Positions 8,473 through 16,039 of a stretch of DNA of 64,000 nt are shown one piece after another (position 1 is the first letter of the stretch; every line of letters begins with the position of its first letter). Under the pieces are notes generated by a model. The model saw only the letters and a program-made list of their open reading frames with translations. It did no database searches and was not told where the DNA came from. Location of the stretch: positions 3,169 through 67,168 of the forward strand of contig JAKOSR010000090.1 in NCBI GenBank assembly GCA_029777225.1. Direction: 5' to 3'. The translations under genes and the position numbers were made by a program. This stretch comes from Chloroflexota bacterium (lineage in GTDB: Bacteria; Chloroflexota; Anaerolineae; Anaerolineales; Anaerolineaceae).

Positions 8473-9432
8473 ATGGAAAATACTGATAGATTGCCTTTGC
8501 CCTCCCAACGAGCACAGTTTGTTCGTTCGGAAGAAGTTGAAAAAGCCCGCCTGGGCCACAAGCCGATTGTCGCCCTGGAATCCACGGTGATTACCCACGG
8601 CCTTCCCTGGCCAGAGAATCTTGACCTGGCGCTTTCGATGGAGCGCACTGTGCGCGAGAATGGGGCTGTGCCGGCCACGATTGCCATCCTGGATGGACAA
8701 GTGCGGGTTGGGTTGAGCGGTGACGAGTTGGAAGCGCTTTCCAAGGCGACCGGGGTGCGCAAGGTGAGCGTGCGCGATTTTGGTCCGGTGATTGGAAAGG
8801 GGCTGAGCGGTGGTACCACGGTGGCGGCGACGATGTTTGTGGCTGAAAAGACAGGCATCAAGGTGTTTGCCACAGGAGGCATTGGAGGCGTGCACCGGGA
8901 CGCGCCGTATGATGTTTCCGCCGATTTACCGCAGCTGGGCCGTTCTCCGGTGGTGGTGGTGTGCGCGGGCGCCAAGTCGATTTTGGATATCCCGAAGACG
9001 GCGGAATACCTGGAAACCCAGGGCGTTCCGGTGATTGGTTACCAAACGGACGCGTTCCCAGCGTTCTATTCGGTGGATAGCGGCCTAAAAGTGGAATTCC
9101 GGGCTGATACAGCCCTGGAAGCTGCCCAGATTGCTGAGGCGCATTGGAACCTGGGCTTGCGCAGTGGCGTACTTTTGGTGGTTCCACCACCCGCGGCCAC
9201 AGCGGTACCGATTGACAGGATTGAAGAAGTCATCAAACAAGCCCTGGCCCAGGCGGTTGAAGCGGACATTCACGGCAGCGCCATGACCCCGTTCCTGCTC
9301 GCGCGAGTGAAGGAACTGAGCGGTGGTGACAGCCTGCGGGCGAACCTGGCTTTGCTGCTAAACAATGCCGCGGTTGCCGCCCAGGTGGCTGTGGGCATGA
9401 GCCAGAAGGCTCCGATGGCCAGGTACCTGTAA
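8473..9432 (+). CDS. psuG: pseudouridine-5'-phosphate glycosidase
   Basis: This 319-residue protein matches the family that reversibly splits pseudouridine 5'-phosphate into uracil and ribose 5-phosphate. The N-terminal signature ALESTVITHGLPWPEN, the ATIAILDG segment, GGTTVAATM, FATGGIGGVHR and the GYQTDAFPAFY block are all visible. The start was set at 8473 because AGGAG lies nine bases upstream; an in-frame start at 8434 would lack a site. The usual partner, a PfkB-type pseudouridine kinase, is not adjacent. A terminator follows. Confidence 0.93.
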   Translation: MENTDRLPLPSQRAQFVRSEEVEKARLGHKPIVALESTVITHGLPWPENLDLALSMERTVRENGAVPATIAILDGQVRVGLSGDELEALSKATGVRKVSVRDFGPVIGKGLSGGTTVAATMFVAEKTGIKVFATGGIGGVHRDAPYDVSADLPQLGRSPVVVVCAGAKSILDIPKTAEYLETQGVPVIGYQTDAFPAFYSVDSGLKVEFRADTALEAAQIAEAHWNLGLRSGVLLVVPPPAATAVPIDRIEEVIKQALAQAVEADIHGSAMTPFLLARVKELSGGDSLRANLALLLNNAAVAAQVAVGMSQKAPMARYL

Positions 9433-9468
9433 GGGCTCACGCAGCCGAACGATTAACAATAAAGGAGT

Positions 9469-9503
9469 CCGCGCGTTGTGATGGAACAACGCGCGGGCTT
9501 TAT
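9469..9503 (+). terminator. terminator after psuG
   Basis: A perfect 11-base stem (CCGCGCGTTGT with ACAACGCGCGG) around a six-base loop is followed by GCTTTATT. The T run is short, so termination may be leaky. Confidence 0.65.
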
Positions 9504-9523
9504 TAATTCCCGCGCGCAGTCGT

Positions 9524-9552
9524 TTGACTCTGATTCTTAAAAGTTGTAATAT
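9524..9552 (+). promoter_or_regulatory. predicted promoter of the 9.8-11.5 kb gene pair
   Basis: TTGACT at 9524-9529 and TAATAT at 9547-9552 have 17-base spacing. A start near 9559 would give a leader of about 290 bases before the next gene. Confidence 0.6.
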
Positions 9553-9850
9553 GAAAATGTCCAAAGCAATTTTGTCCATTTTTTCATCATAAATAGCATT
9601 TTTATCCCTGTCCTAATTTGCATCTTCGCGGAGGGCCGACCCGGAAACGGGTGAGGTAATTATTGGAACGTACTTATGGATATTATTTGGGCATTTTGCC
9701 CTGAAAGGCCAGGTGATGTCCATCGAAAAGCAAACAACCAGGCGCGAGGATGAACAAGCCATTGCGCGAGCAGGGTATTCAGAGGGAGATTAAAGGAAAC
9801 TGAGACCCGGCATGCAAGGCGCTGGGTTAGCGTATTCCGAGGAGGAAAAA
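9553..9850 (+). other. long untranslated leader, no recognised riboswitch
   Basis: About 300 bases hold no established gene. A short hairpin with a GAAA tetraloop (ACCCG at 9639-9643 with CGGGT at 9648-9652) is present. Two overlapping 25-codon open frames start at 9676 and 9716; the second has AAAGG upstream, but neither is supported by anything else. I could not match the leader to a riboswitch class. Confidence 0.4.
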
Positions 9851-10564
9851 ATGACGTTACAGGTTCGTGTTGGAGCTGAATGGGTTAATACGTTTCATTC
9901 CAATTACTGTACGCAGAACAACCTAAGCTATCGTGATGACCACGCGGTCGGTTTCTACGACCAAATGGGAAGCCACGGCCATGTGAAGGTGTTCTGTTGG
10001 GGAAACGACAATGCCTGGGAGACTGATTTTTGCCATCCAACCTTTGGTGGCGACTCCCTGAACTGGATAGACAATGTCCACTTCCTGTTCTACTCAGACC
10101 ATGGTGGCAACTGGAGTAACACGATGCACATCGCGTTCTCCGCGCAACAGCGTTATTGCCTGAGCCCGTCCACACAATGGCGGTTGGGCGAGAGGATGCT
10201 GAAATGGTTTGTGCTGGATTGCTGCCAATGCGTGCTCAACCACACCGCGGCGCATATTGGGGCTGTCTGGTTTGGCCCAACGCGTGGCGTGCATCTGATT
10301 TTTGGGTTCATTGGGAACGGCACGGACAGCTGGTGGAATGATGACCTGGGCAGCGATTTTGGTCACGACGCAGCCACGGGTTCCCGCCTGGCGAACAGCT
10401 GGGTTGACCATGCTTATTCCTGGTGGCTGGATGATGATTCCATCGCCATTGCTACCGGCGCGACTGAAGCTGAGGCAATCAACCGGCGTGAAAACGAATC
10501 GGTGAACTGGCGTGATTACAACGTCACCTCAACCTCATGGCTGGCCTGGAAGTATCGGGAATGA
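9851..10564 (+). CDS. DUF6345-like protein with caspase-type His/Cys pattern
   Basis: This 237-residue protein has no signal peptide or membrane segment. It resembles DUF6345-type proteins, though that match is from memory. Two hydrophobic strands end in SDHGG and DCCQC, separated by about 55 residues; a His-Gly after one strand and an Asp-x-Cys-type site after the next is the layout of clan CD cysteine peptidases (caspase/gingipain fold), so a peptidase-like core is inferred, not shown. It is rich in Trp, His and Asn. GGAGG lies just before the ATG at 9851, favouring it over an upstream in-frame start. It sits 30 bases before an orphan gene, probably one transcript. Confidence 0.6.
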   Translation: MTLQVRVGAEWVNTFHSNYCTQNNLSYRDDHAVGFYDQMGSHGHVKVFCWGNDNAWETDFCHPTFGGDSLNWIDNVHFLFYSDHGGNWSNTMHIAFSAQQRYCLSPSTQWRLGERMLKWFVLDCCQCVLNHTAAHIGAVWFGPTRGVHLIFGFIGNGTDSWWNDDLGSDFGHDAATGSRLANSWVDHAYSWWLDDDSIAIATGATEAEAINRRENESVNWRDYNVTSTSWLAWKYRE

Positions 10565-10594
10565 GATGGGTGAAACAAAGAAGGGAGTTACAAA

Positions 10595-11461
10595 ATGCCT
10601 GAAATCAACTTCTTGAACAGGATGGAAAAAGCTCCTGATCTGCCGGTCAAGATTTACTCCCTGCAGAGAGCGGGGGTCTCCACGAGAAAAGTGTTGGAAT
10701 TCGCGAAACAGATGGGATTAGAGGCGGTTCTTGAAAAAGCGCGTTTGCAAACTGAGAAAGACCGTATCATTCTGGCGCAGGGTCAAATCCTGCTGCAATG
10801 TTTCAAGGAATCCGGCGGAATAAGGTTTATTGACCAGTCGCGGTGGATGGTGGACGACCAGAAATCCGACCTCGCGTTTGATGACGAGAAGGCCTTCGAG
10901 ATGGCCAGAGCCATCATAAAAAAGCACAAACTCGCCAAGGCAGACGAATTCAAGCCGCTGAAGGTGACCCATCTGCATGTTGGTTCCATGGATGAAAAGA
11001 TGAAAAACGTCCAGGAACGGGTGATTGACGCGGGTGTGATTTTCCAGCGGATGGTGGATGGTGTGCCCGTCCTCGGCCCGGGTGGAAAGTTGATGATTTT
11101 CCTGGACGCGGAAGGCGGGATGACCGGGCTGGAGAAAATCTGGCGACCCATCCAGGAGGTTTTCCGCAAAGTTGAGGGGCTGCGCGAGCCAAAGCTTGCC
11201 GAAAACCAACTGGTGCGCTTCCTCAAGACTCGTGGCATCCAGAAAGCGGATGTTGAATCCGCGGAGTTTGGCTACTTTGAACTCGGCTGGCATGACCGGC
11301 AGCAAACCCTGCAACCGGCCTACGTCTTCAAGCTGCGCCTGCCGCTGAATGAGGGCGAAGGCTACATGAAATCGGCGTTTGTGGTTGAAGCCGCGAAGAA
11401 CGCGGTCGGGACGCTTATCCGTTACAAGCGTGTAATGGAAGAGCAGCCTCCGCGCAAGTAA
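10595..11461 (+). CDS. uncharacterised protein with PepSY/FTP-like strands
   Basis: This 288-residue protein is not recognised as a named family. The N-terminal 90 residues look helical and charged. The middle (about 130-190) contains VIFQRMVDGVPVLGPGGKL followed by a WRPI segment, a pattern like the propeptide and PepSY-type strands that accompany some secreted peptidases. The C-terminal part has an AYVFKLRLPL strand. A strong AAGGGAG lies eight bases before the ATG. It follows the putative His/Cys protein on the same strand, so an inhibitor, propeptide-like or substrate-binding partner role is possible. No signal peptide is seen. Confidence 0.5.
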   Translation: MPEINFLNRMEKAPDLPVKIYSLQRAGVSTRKVLEFAKQMGLEAVLEKARLQTEKDRIILAQGQILLQCFKESGGIRFIDQSRWMVDDQKSDLAFDDEKAFEMARAIIKKHKLAKADEFKPLKVTHLHVGSMDEKMKNVQERVIDAGVIFQRMVDGVPVLGPGGKLMIFLDAEGGMTGLEKIWRPIQEVFRKVEGLREPKLAENQLVRFLKTRGIQKADVESAEFGYFELGWHDRQQTLQPAYVFKLRLPLNEGEGYMKSAFVVEAAKNAVGTLIRYKRVMEEQPPRK

Positions 11462-11477
11462 GCTATTGCCTGACAGA

Positions 11478-11504
11478 CCCCGGCAAAGTTTCACTTTACC
11501 GGGG
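11478..11504 (+). terminator. terminator after the orphan gene pair
   Basis: CCCCGGCAAAG pairs with CTTTACCGGGG (one mismatch) around a five-base loop, followed by a T-rich stretch. It ends the two-gene unit. Confidence 0.65.
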
Positions 11505-11520
11505 TCTTGTTCGTGAGGGC

Positions 11521-12018
11521 GTGTTGGACTTATCGCTTGATGAAATTGAGCGCAGAATGCGCCCAGGAGAGTTTTCCCAGGCGGGGTTCTTGGGCTGGGA
11601 TGAATCCCTGGCGGATGTGCTGGCACAAGACGCGCGGGTGCTTCACGAGCTGGGAATAACCGCGGTAGATTTGGCCAGCGCGCTGGAGGATTTGCTGGCT
11701 GCCGCCCTTTCTGGTGACCCGCCGCATAACCAACGCGAAGGCTACCTGGTTGATATCCATCTGACACCCGGCTTTCAGATTTGCCCTTTCGCGCCAGACC
11801 CCGACCACGCGCAATGCACGGCTGGCGGCGGTGTGCGCTTTGGCTCCGTGGACTGGCGCATTCGAAACAAACGCACCGGCCAGCACTTAAAAGGACCTGG
11901 ATTAATCACCCACCTCATCCGCGCGCACGGCTTTTTTGAAGGGACAGGAACGCCATACCGTGTTGACCCGGCCGGGCTGGCCAGGCTATTGGAATTGGGT
12001 CCGTTCGCAAGGGCCTGA
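11521..12018 (+). CDS. uncharacterised 165-residue protein
   Basis: No family is recognised. The N-terminal half is acidic and helical. The second half contains CPFAPDPDHAQC, GGGVRFGSVDWRIRN and HLIRAHGFFEG, with two Cys and several His that could bind a metal, and it has no membrane segment. The start is GTG at 11521 or TTG at 11524; GAGGG lies very close to the former, so the exact start is unsure. It begins only 16 bases after a terminator, so its promoter would have to overlap that hairpin or transcription reads through. Confidence 0.6.
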   Translation: MLDLSLDEIERRMRPGEFSQAGFLGWDESLADVLAQDARVLHELGITAVDLASALEDLLAAALSGDPPHNQREGYLVDIHLTPGFQICPFAPDPDHAQCTAGGGVRFGSVDWRIRNKRTGQHLKGPGLITHLIRAHGFFEGTGTPYRVDPAGLARLLELGPFARA

Positions 12019-12029
12019 ATTGTGGGGCG

Positions 12030-12917
12030 TTAATTGCCTTTGCTGGTGGGAGAGGGCCAGGGCGTGGCGGTGGGCCAGGGTGTACGGGTTGGCAGAGGCG
12101 TGTTGGTGTGAGTGGGGGTTGGGGTAAGCGTACGGGTGAGCGTTGGGGTGATGGTGGGCGTGCTGGTGGGTGGATTACCCAAGACCCTGAATGAACCCGA
12201 GAGAATCCATTCCCGGCCAATAAAGAATTGGACCTGGTAGAGGCCTGGCAACCAGTCCGCGGGGGGCATTTCGAGCACGGCGATGCCATACCCTCCGGAC
12301 CCACCCTCCCAGCGGCCGGTATCCACCTTGACGGTGGTATCGCCACGCAGCCATATCTCCGTCCACTGCACGCCATCGCTCATGTAGTTGTAGCTGTAGG
12401 CCGCGTAGACCTTTTTTAGGGGGTTTTGGAACTCAAATGCCGGCTCTATGGGCTGAAAATCATCCCCCACGGCCTCCGCGAAGACAATATTGCTAAAAAC
12501 AAAGTCCGGGTTGGGGGTCACGAGGGCTTCAAATTGCGTGGCAATCACATCGGGGACAAAAGGCGTGTTGGTGACCGAGGGCGTATTGGTCAGGGTGGGA
12601 GTGAGCGTGATGGTGGGGGTGAGCGTAATGGTCGGCGTGAGGGTGATGGTGGGGGTGAGGGAAGGCGTCAGGCTGGGTGGGAAATAGCGGTAGGCAAGGG
12701 ACTCGCCCCAGCGGAAGTTCGCGAAGGTGAAGACGCTCAACAGGATGGCAAGCAAAACCAGGCTGACGCCCAATTCATATTGCTGGCGCTTCTTGAAGAA
12801 GAAGGGCAGATGTTTGCCCGAGCGGAAGGCGCGCGCGGCCCTGGTGAAAAACCAAATCGCGCTCAGGCCAGCCAAAAGGCCGATAACGATTACCGTGGAG
12901 CGAATATCGATTGCCAT
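12030..12917 (-). CDS. membrane protein with Thr/Pro-rich linkers
   Basis: This 295-residue protein has two N-terminal membrane helices (about 8-26 and 48-67), then a Thr/Pro repeat stalk, an extracytoplasmic beta-rich domain (about 120-250) and a second Thr/Pro tail ending in TATPWPSPTSKGN. The central domain ends in a Trp-rich strand pattern suggestive of a ligand-binding beta sandwich, but no family is recognised. It lies 60 bases downstream of the envelope operon on the same strand and may share its transcript. Confidence 0.75.
   Translation of the reverse strand: MAIDIRSTVIVIGLLAGLSAIWFFTRAARAFRSGKHLPFFFKKRQQYELGVSLVLLAILLSVFTFANFRWGESLAYRYFPPSLTPSLTPTITLTPTITLTPTITLTPTLTNTPSVTNTPFVPDVIATQFEALVTPNPDFVFSNIVFAEAVGDDFQPIEPAFEFQNPLKKVYAAYSYNYMSDGVQWTEIWLRGDTTVKVDTGRWEGGSGGYGIAVLEMPPADWLPGLYQVQFFIGREWILSGSFRVLGNPPTSTPTITPTLTRTLTPTPTHTNTPLPTRTPWPTATPWPSPTSKGN
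12601..12672. repeat. 18-bp coding tandem repeat in the Thr/Pro stalk
   Basis: Three near-identical 18-base units and a degenerate fourth encode repeated six-residue Thr-Leu-Thr-Pro-Thr-Ile blocks. Slippage here would change stalk length without breaking frame. Confidence 0.75.
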
Positions 12918-12977
12918 ATGTAATCCTGTTCCGGATTATAGCAGTTCCGCCCAGGAGGAGAGAAATGGGCGCGGCCG

Positions 12978-13940
12978 TTACTGATTGAGCAGCGTGTTGT
13001 AGGGTTCAGCAAAGAGTGCCGGCGTTCCGCCGGTGTGCCAGAAGAGCACGGTTTCATCCGGGCCGAAGAAGCCACGCCTGATGAGGTCAACCAGCCCCGC
13101 GGCTGCCCGGCCCGTATAGACGGGGTCCAACAGGATGCCTTCCTGGCGCGCGAAGAGTTGAATGGCTTCCACTTCGGCCGGCTGGAGCATGCCGTATCCG
13201 GCCGCGCAGTAGTTGGAATTGACCAGGATGTCTTTGGCTGTTATAGACAAATCCAGGCCTTTGAGGGCGGCGGCTTCGTTCACCAGGTTGGCGACTGCCG
13301 GGCAAAATTCCTGCGCGGGCTTGTCCACGCTCATCCCCAGCACTTTGCCTGGAAAACCGGTCTCGATGGCGCCAAGCACCAGGCCTGCCTGGGTGCCGCC
13401 GGAAGACGTGGCGAAGACAATCCAGTTCGGTTGGCAGCGCTGGTCCTGCAGTTCCCACATGGCCTGGGCATAACCTTGCGCGCCGAGCGCGTTGGACCCA
13501 CCGTAGGGGATGAGGTATGGTTTTTGGCCCTGTGCCGAGAGCTCGTCGACGGCTTGCTGGAGACAACTATCCCGCTGGGAGGGGTCGGTGAAAATTATCC
13601 TGGCCCCCGAGAGGGAATCCAGCAAAAGATTACCTTGTCGCACGGCCGGTGGCTCTCCTGCCAGGACGAGGACGCAGCCCAGGCCCATTTTGGCCGCGGC
13701 CGCGGCCACCTGGCGACAGTGGTTGGATTGGACTGCCCCGGTGCTGACCAGCGTGTCGCAACCCCGTGCCAGCGCGTCCGCCACCAGGTACTCCAACTTC
13801 CGGGTTTTGTTCCCGCCAGGGCCGAGGCCCGTGAGGTCATCGCGCTTGATGAACAGCCGTGGGCCACCCAGCAGCGCGCTCAGGCGGGGCAGGCCCTCAA
13901 CAGGCGTGGGAAGATGGGCAAGCTTGAGGCGATTAATCAT
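12978..13940 (-). CDS. PLP-dependent D-cysteine desulfhydrase / ACC deaminase family
   Basis: This 320-residue fold-type II PLP enzyme has RDDLTGLGPGGNKTRKLEYL with the cofactor lysine in GGNKTRK, then STGAVQSNHCRQVA and a C-terminal HTGGTPALF. Family members release ammonia and pyruvate from D-cysteine, or deaminate aminocyclopropane carboxylate; the sequence alone does not choose between them. Its ATG overlaps the end of the upstream FemAB-like gene by eight bases, placing it last in the envelope operon. A D-amino-acid role linked to cell-wall peptides is an inference from that context. Confidence 0.88.
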   Translation of the reverse strand: MINRLKLAHLPTPVEGLPRLSALLGGPRLFIKRDDLTGLGPGGNKTRKLEYLVADALARGCDTLVSTGAVQSNHCRQVAAAAAKMGLGCVLVLAGEPPAVRQGNLLLDSLSGARIIFTDPSQRDSCLQQAVDELSAQGQKPYLIPYGGSNALGAQGYAQAMWELQDQRCQPNWIVFATSSGGTQAGLVLGAIETGFPGKVLGMSVDKPAQEFCPAVANLVNEAAALKGLDLSITAKDILVNSNYCAAGYGMLQPAEVEAIQLFARQEGILLDPVYTGRAAAGLVDLIRRGFFGPDETVLFWHTGGTPALFAEPYNTLLNQ

Positions 13941-15042
13941 GGGTTGCCTGCTTTCGATTTTGAGCCTTGCCGCGTCTACGCATCACGTCGAGGACGCGCG
14001 GCAGGGTGTTGGTGTAGAAGCGATACAGCATAGGCCGGGTGGTGAAGTCCCACGCGCCAATATGCCTGGTTGTGGTGCCGTTGAAGCCTTCCTTGAATCG
14101 GAACACGCCCCACATTGAGTCGCTTTCATCGAAGACATCCGGCGCGCCCCACATATCATAGGTATGGCAACCAAGCCGTTTGGCCAGGCGCATACCCTCC
14201 CACTGCAACAGGTGATTGGGCATTAGCTCCCGCTGGGCATCGAGGGACATGCCAAACATGTAGCGGGCGACGCCGGCGAAATGAAACAACACGATGGCCG
14301 CGATAGGCGCGTTTTGAAATTCCGCAAATAAAAAGCTGGCCATGTGGGCTTCGAAAAACTCACGCCAAAGCGTGGTGTAGTAGGCTTCGTGGCGGATGAC
14401 AAAGCCGTCCCGCACGGCGGTTGTGGCGTACATGCGATAAAGCAAGGGGAGGTCATCCAGGGTTCCTTCGCGGACACTGACGCCTTTGCGCTGGGCAAGG
14501 CGAATGTTATAGCGGGTTTTCTGTTTCATCGCGGCGAGGAGCGTATCCTCATCGCGCTGAATGTCAATCAACACCGTGTTACGGAACTGTATTTGGTCGG
14601 TAGAAAACTGCCAGCCACGCCTTTGGAGCTCAGAGACCATCCGCGTCCCTTCAGGGGACTCAACGCAGGATTCCGTTCCAGGAACGCCAACCCCCAAAAC
14701 GATATCCGGGTCCATCTTGAGCTGAATGGCTTTTTGTTGTTGCGTGTACTCCTGCAGGAAATCCAACACCTGACTGACGAGGGCGGGGTTGGACCAATCC
14801 AGTGTGGGGCCTTTGGGGCAGTAGAGCACGCACAGCGGGAGGCCGGGTACCAGTTTGAATTCCCGGCGCAAAATCATGACCGCGGCCAATGGCTGCCCGG
14901 AGGCGCCTTTCCAGCCAAACAAGGAAGGTGACCAGCCATTTTGTTGTTTTGAGCGGGCCCATTCCCAGCTCTGCAGGATGTGGGCGCCGGGCAGCTGCTG
15001 GATGAGCGCGTCCCAATCGGCGGGGGGAATAAGGTCAGGCAT
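13933..15042 (-). CDS. FemAB-like peptidyltransferase (second tandem copy)
   Basis: This 369-residue protein has two tandem GNAT-like halves as in FemA/FemB/FemX enzymes, which add amino acids from aminoacyl-tRNA to the lipid II side chain. Shared signatures are SWEWARSKQQNGW, MKQKTRYNIRLAQRKGVSV, LMPNHLLQWEGMRLAK, YDMWGAPD and WGVFRFKEGFNG. The start was placed at 15042, overlapping the previous gene's stop by eight bases; a longer in-frame extension upstream lies wholly inside the preceding gene and is unlikely. It is clearly a paralogue of its neighbour. Confidence 0.88.
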   Translation of the reverse strand: MPDLIPPADWDALIQQLPGAHILQSWEWARSKQQNGWSPSLFGWKGASGQPLAAVMILRREFKLVPGLPLCVLYCPKGPTLDWSNPALVSQVLDFLQEYTQQQKAIQLKMDPDIVLGVGVPGTESCVESPEGTRMVSELQRRGWQFSTDQIQFRNTVLIDIQRDEDTLLAAMKQKTRYNIRLAQRKGVSVREGTLDDLPLLYRMYATTAVRDGFVIRHEAYYTTLWREFFEAHMASFLFAEFQNAPIAAIVLFHFAGVARYMFGMSLDAQRELMPNHLLQWEGMRLAKRLGCHTYDMWGAPDVFDESDSMWGVFRFKEGFNGTTTRHIGAWDFTTRPMLYRFYTNTLPRVLDVMRRRGKAQNRKQATHD

Positions 15043-16033
15043 GCATGCCCTCTTCGGTGCCGGCGCGGCTCTGACGCCACGCGTAGAGCTTATAAAGCAG
15101 GGGGTTGTAAACCTTGACGAAGGCCGGGGCGCAACGGGAAACCTGCCCTCCAAAGCCGCGTTTGAAGCGGTAGACACCCCATAGGCCATCAGACCGGCTG
15201 GTAAAGTTTTCTTCCAGCGTTTGTTCATCCGCGTCCGGGATGCCCCAAAGGTCATACTCCTTGGCGCCGTGGGCTTTGGACCAGCGCATGGCTTCCCACT
15301 GCAGAAGATACGTGGGCATCAGGTTGCGGCTGTTGTCATCGGAACACCCATAGAAATACCAGGCCCGTTGGCCGTGCAGGAATAGCATCAGGTAAGCCAG
15401 CGGTTGCTCACCCAGGCTGGCCTGCAAGAGGACGCACTCGCCTGTGGGCGCGAACAACGCATACGCGCGGGCGTAATACTCGTAGCTGTGCACCGCGAAG
15501 CCATCCCGGCTAGCGGTAGTCTGCATCATTTGGTAAAACCCCCCCAGGTCAGAGCTGGGGGCAACCTGCACGCCCTTTTTCTCCGCGAGCCGGGCGTTAT
15601 AACGCGTCTTTTGCTTCATGCCGGCCAACAGGGCGGCTTCGTCCTGTGTGAGGTCGATGAGAATGGTGCGGCGCGGCTGGATGGTGCGTTCCTGGCGCGT
15701 AAAGCCTGGCAGCCACCGGCTGGCAAGGTCAGGGTCATAAGGCTCCATCCAGTCGGGTTCGACCTGGAGGAAAACGGCCTTTCGTCGGCGACATTCCTGG
15801 TCCACCAGTGGCCAAAGTGTCTGCCAGTCCGTTCCCACAGGGCCTTTTGGAATGTACGCGATGGAGAAGCCCAGGGGCAGATGGCGAAAAAGAACCTGCG
15901 CCTGGCAGCTCTCACTGGATGCCTGCCAGGGCTGCCAGCCAAATTGGCGCTTGACATCGCCCCATGCTTTTGTCTGTAAGAGATGTTCGGATGTGGGGGT
16001 GCTGTCTGTGGTTGCCTGATTGAACGTATCCAT
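15035..16033 (-). CDS. FemAB-like peptidyltransferase (first tandem copy)
   Basis: This 332-residue paralogue of the next gene has QTKAWGDVKRQFGW, MKQKTRYNARLAEKKGVQV, LMPTYLLQWEAMRWSK, YDLWGIPD and WGVYRFKRGFGG. Enzymes of this family transfer amino acids from charged tRNA to peptidoglycan precursors at the inner face of the membrane. Two adjacent copies suggest successive additions to a bridge, or one structural and one catalytic partner. The gene starts six bases after the stop of the sugar transferase gene. Confidence 0.88.
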   Translation of the reverse strand: MDTFNQATTDSTPTSEHLLQTKAWGDVKRQFGWQPWQASSESCQAQVLFRHLPLGFSIAYIPKGPVGTDWQTLWPLVDQECRRRKAVFLQVEPDWMEPYDPDLASRWLPGFTRQERTIQPRRTILIDLTQDEAALLAGMKQKTRYNARLAEKKGVQVAPSSDLGGFYQMMQTTASRDGFAVHSYEYYARAYALFAPTGECVLLQASLGEQPLAYLMLFLHGQRAWYFYGCSDDNSRNLMPTYLLQWEAMRWSKAHGAKEYDLWGIPDADEQTLEENFTSRSDGLWGVYRFKRGFGGQVSRCAPAFVKVYNPLLYKLYAWRQSRAGTEEGMHA

Positions 16034-16039
16034 GCCGCT

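Noticed and set aside
9631..9660. GAAA-capped hairpin as a known riboswitch
   Set aside because: It lacks the conserved cores of the riboswitch classes I could compare by eye, so I left it as leader structure.
10718..11767. 349-codon minus-strand frame crossing two orphan genes
   Set aside because: It runs across a terminator and two plus-strand genes with good ribosome sites, and has no domain signal.
12601..12672. Short direct repeats as a CRISPR array
   Set aside because: Units are 18 bases, contiguous without spacers, and in frame with a Thr/Pro coding stalk.
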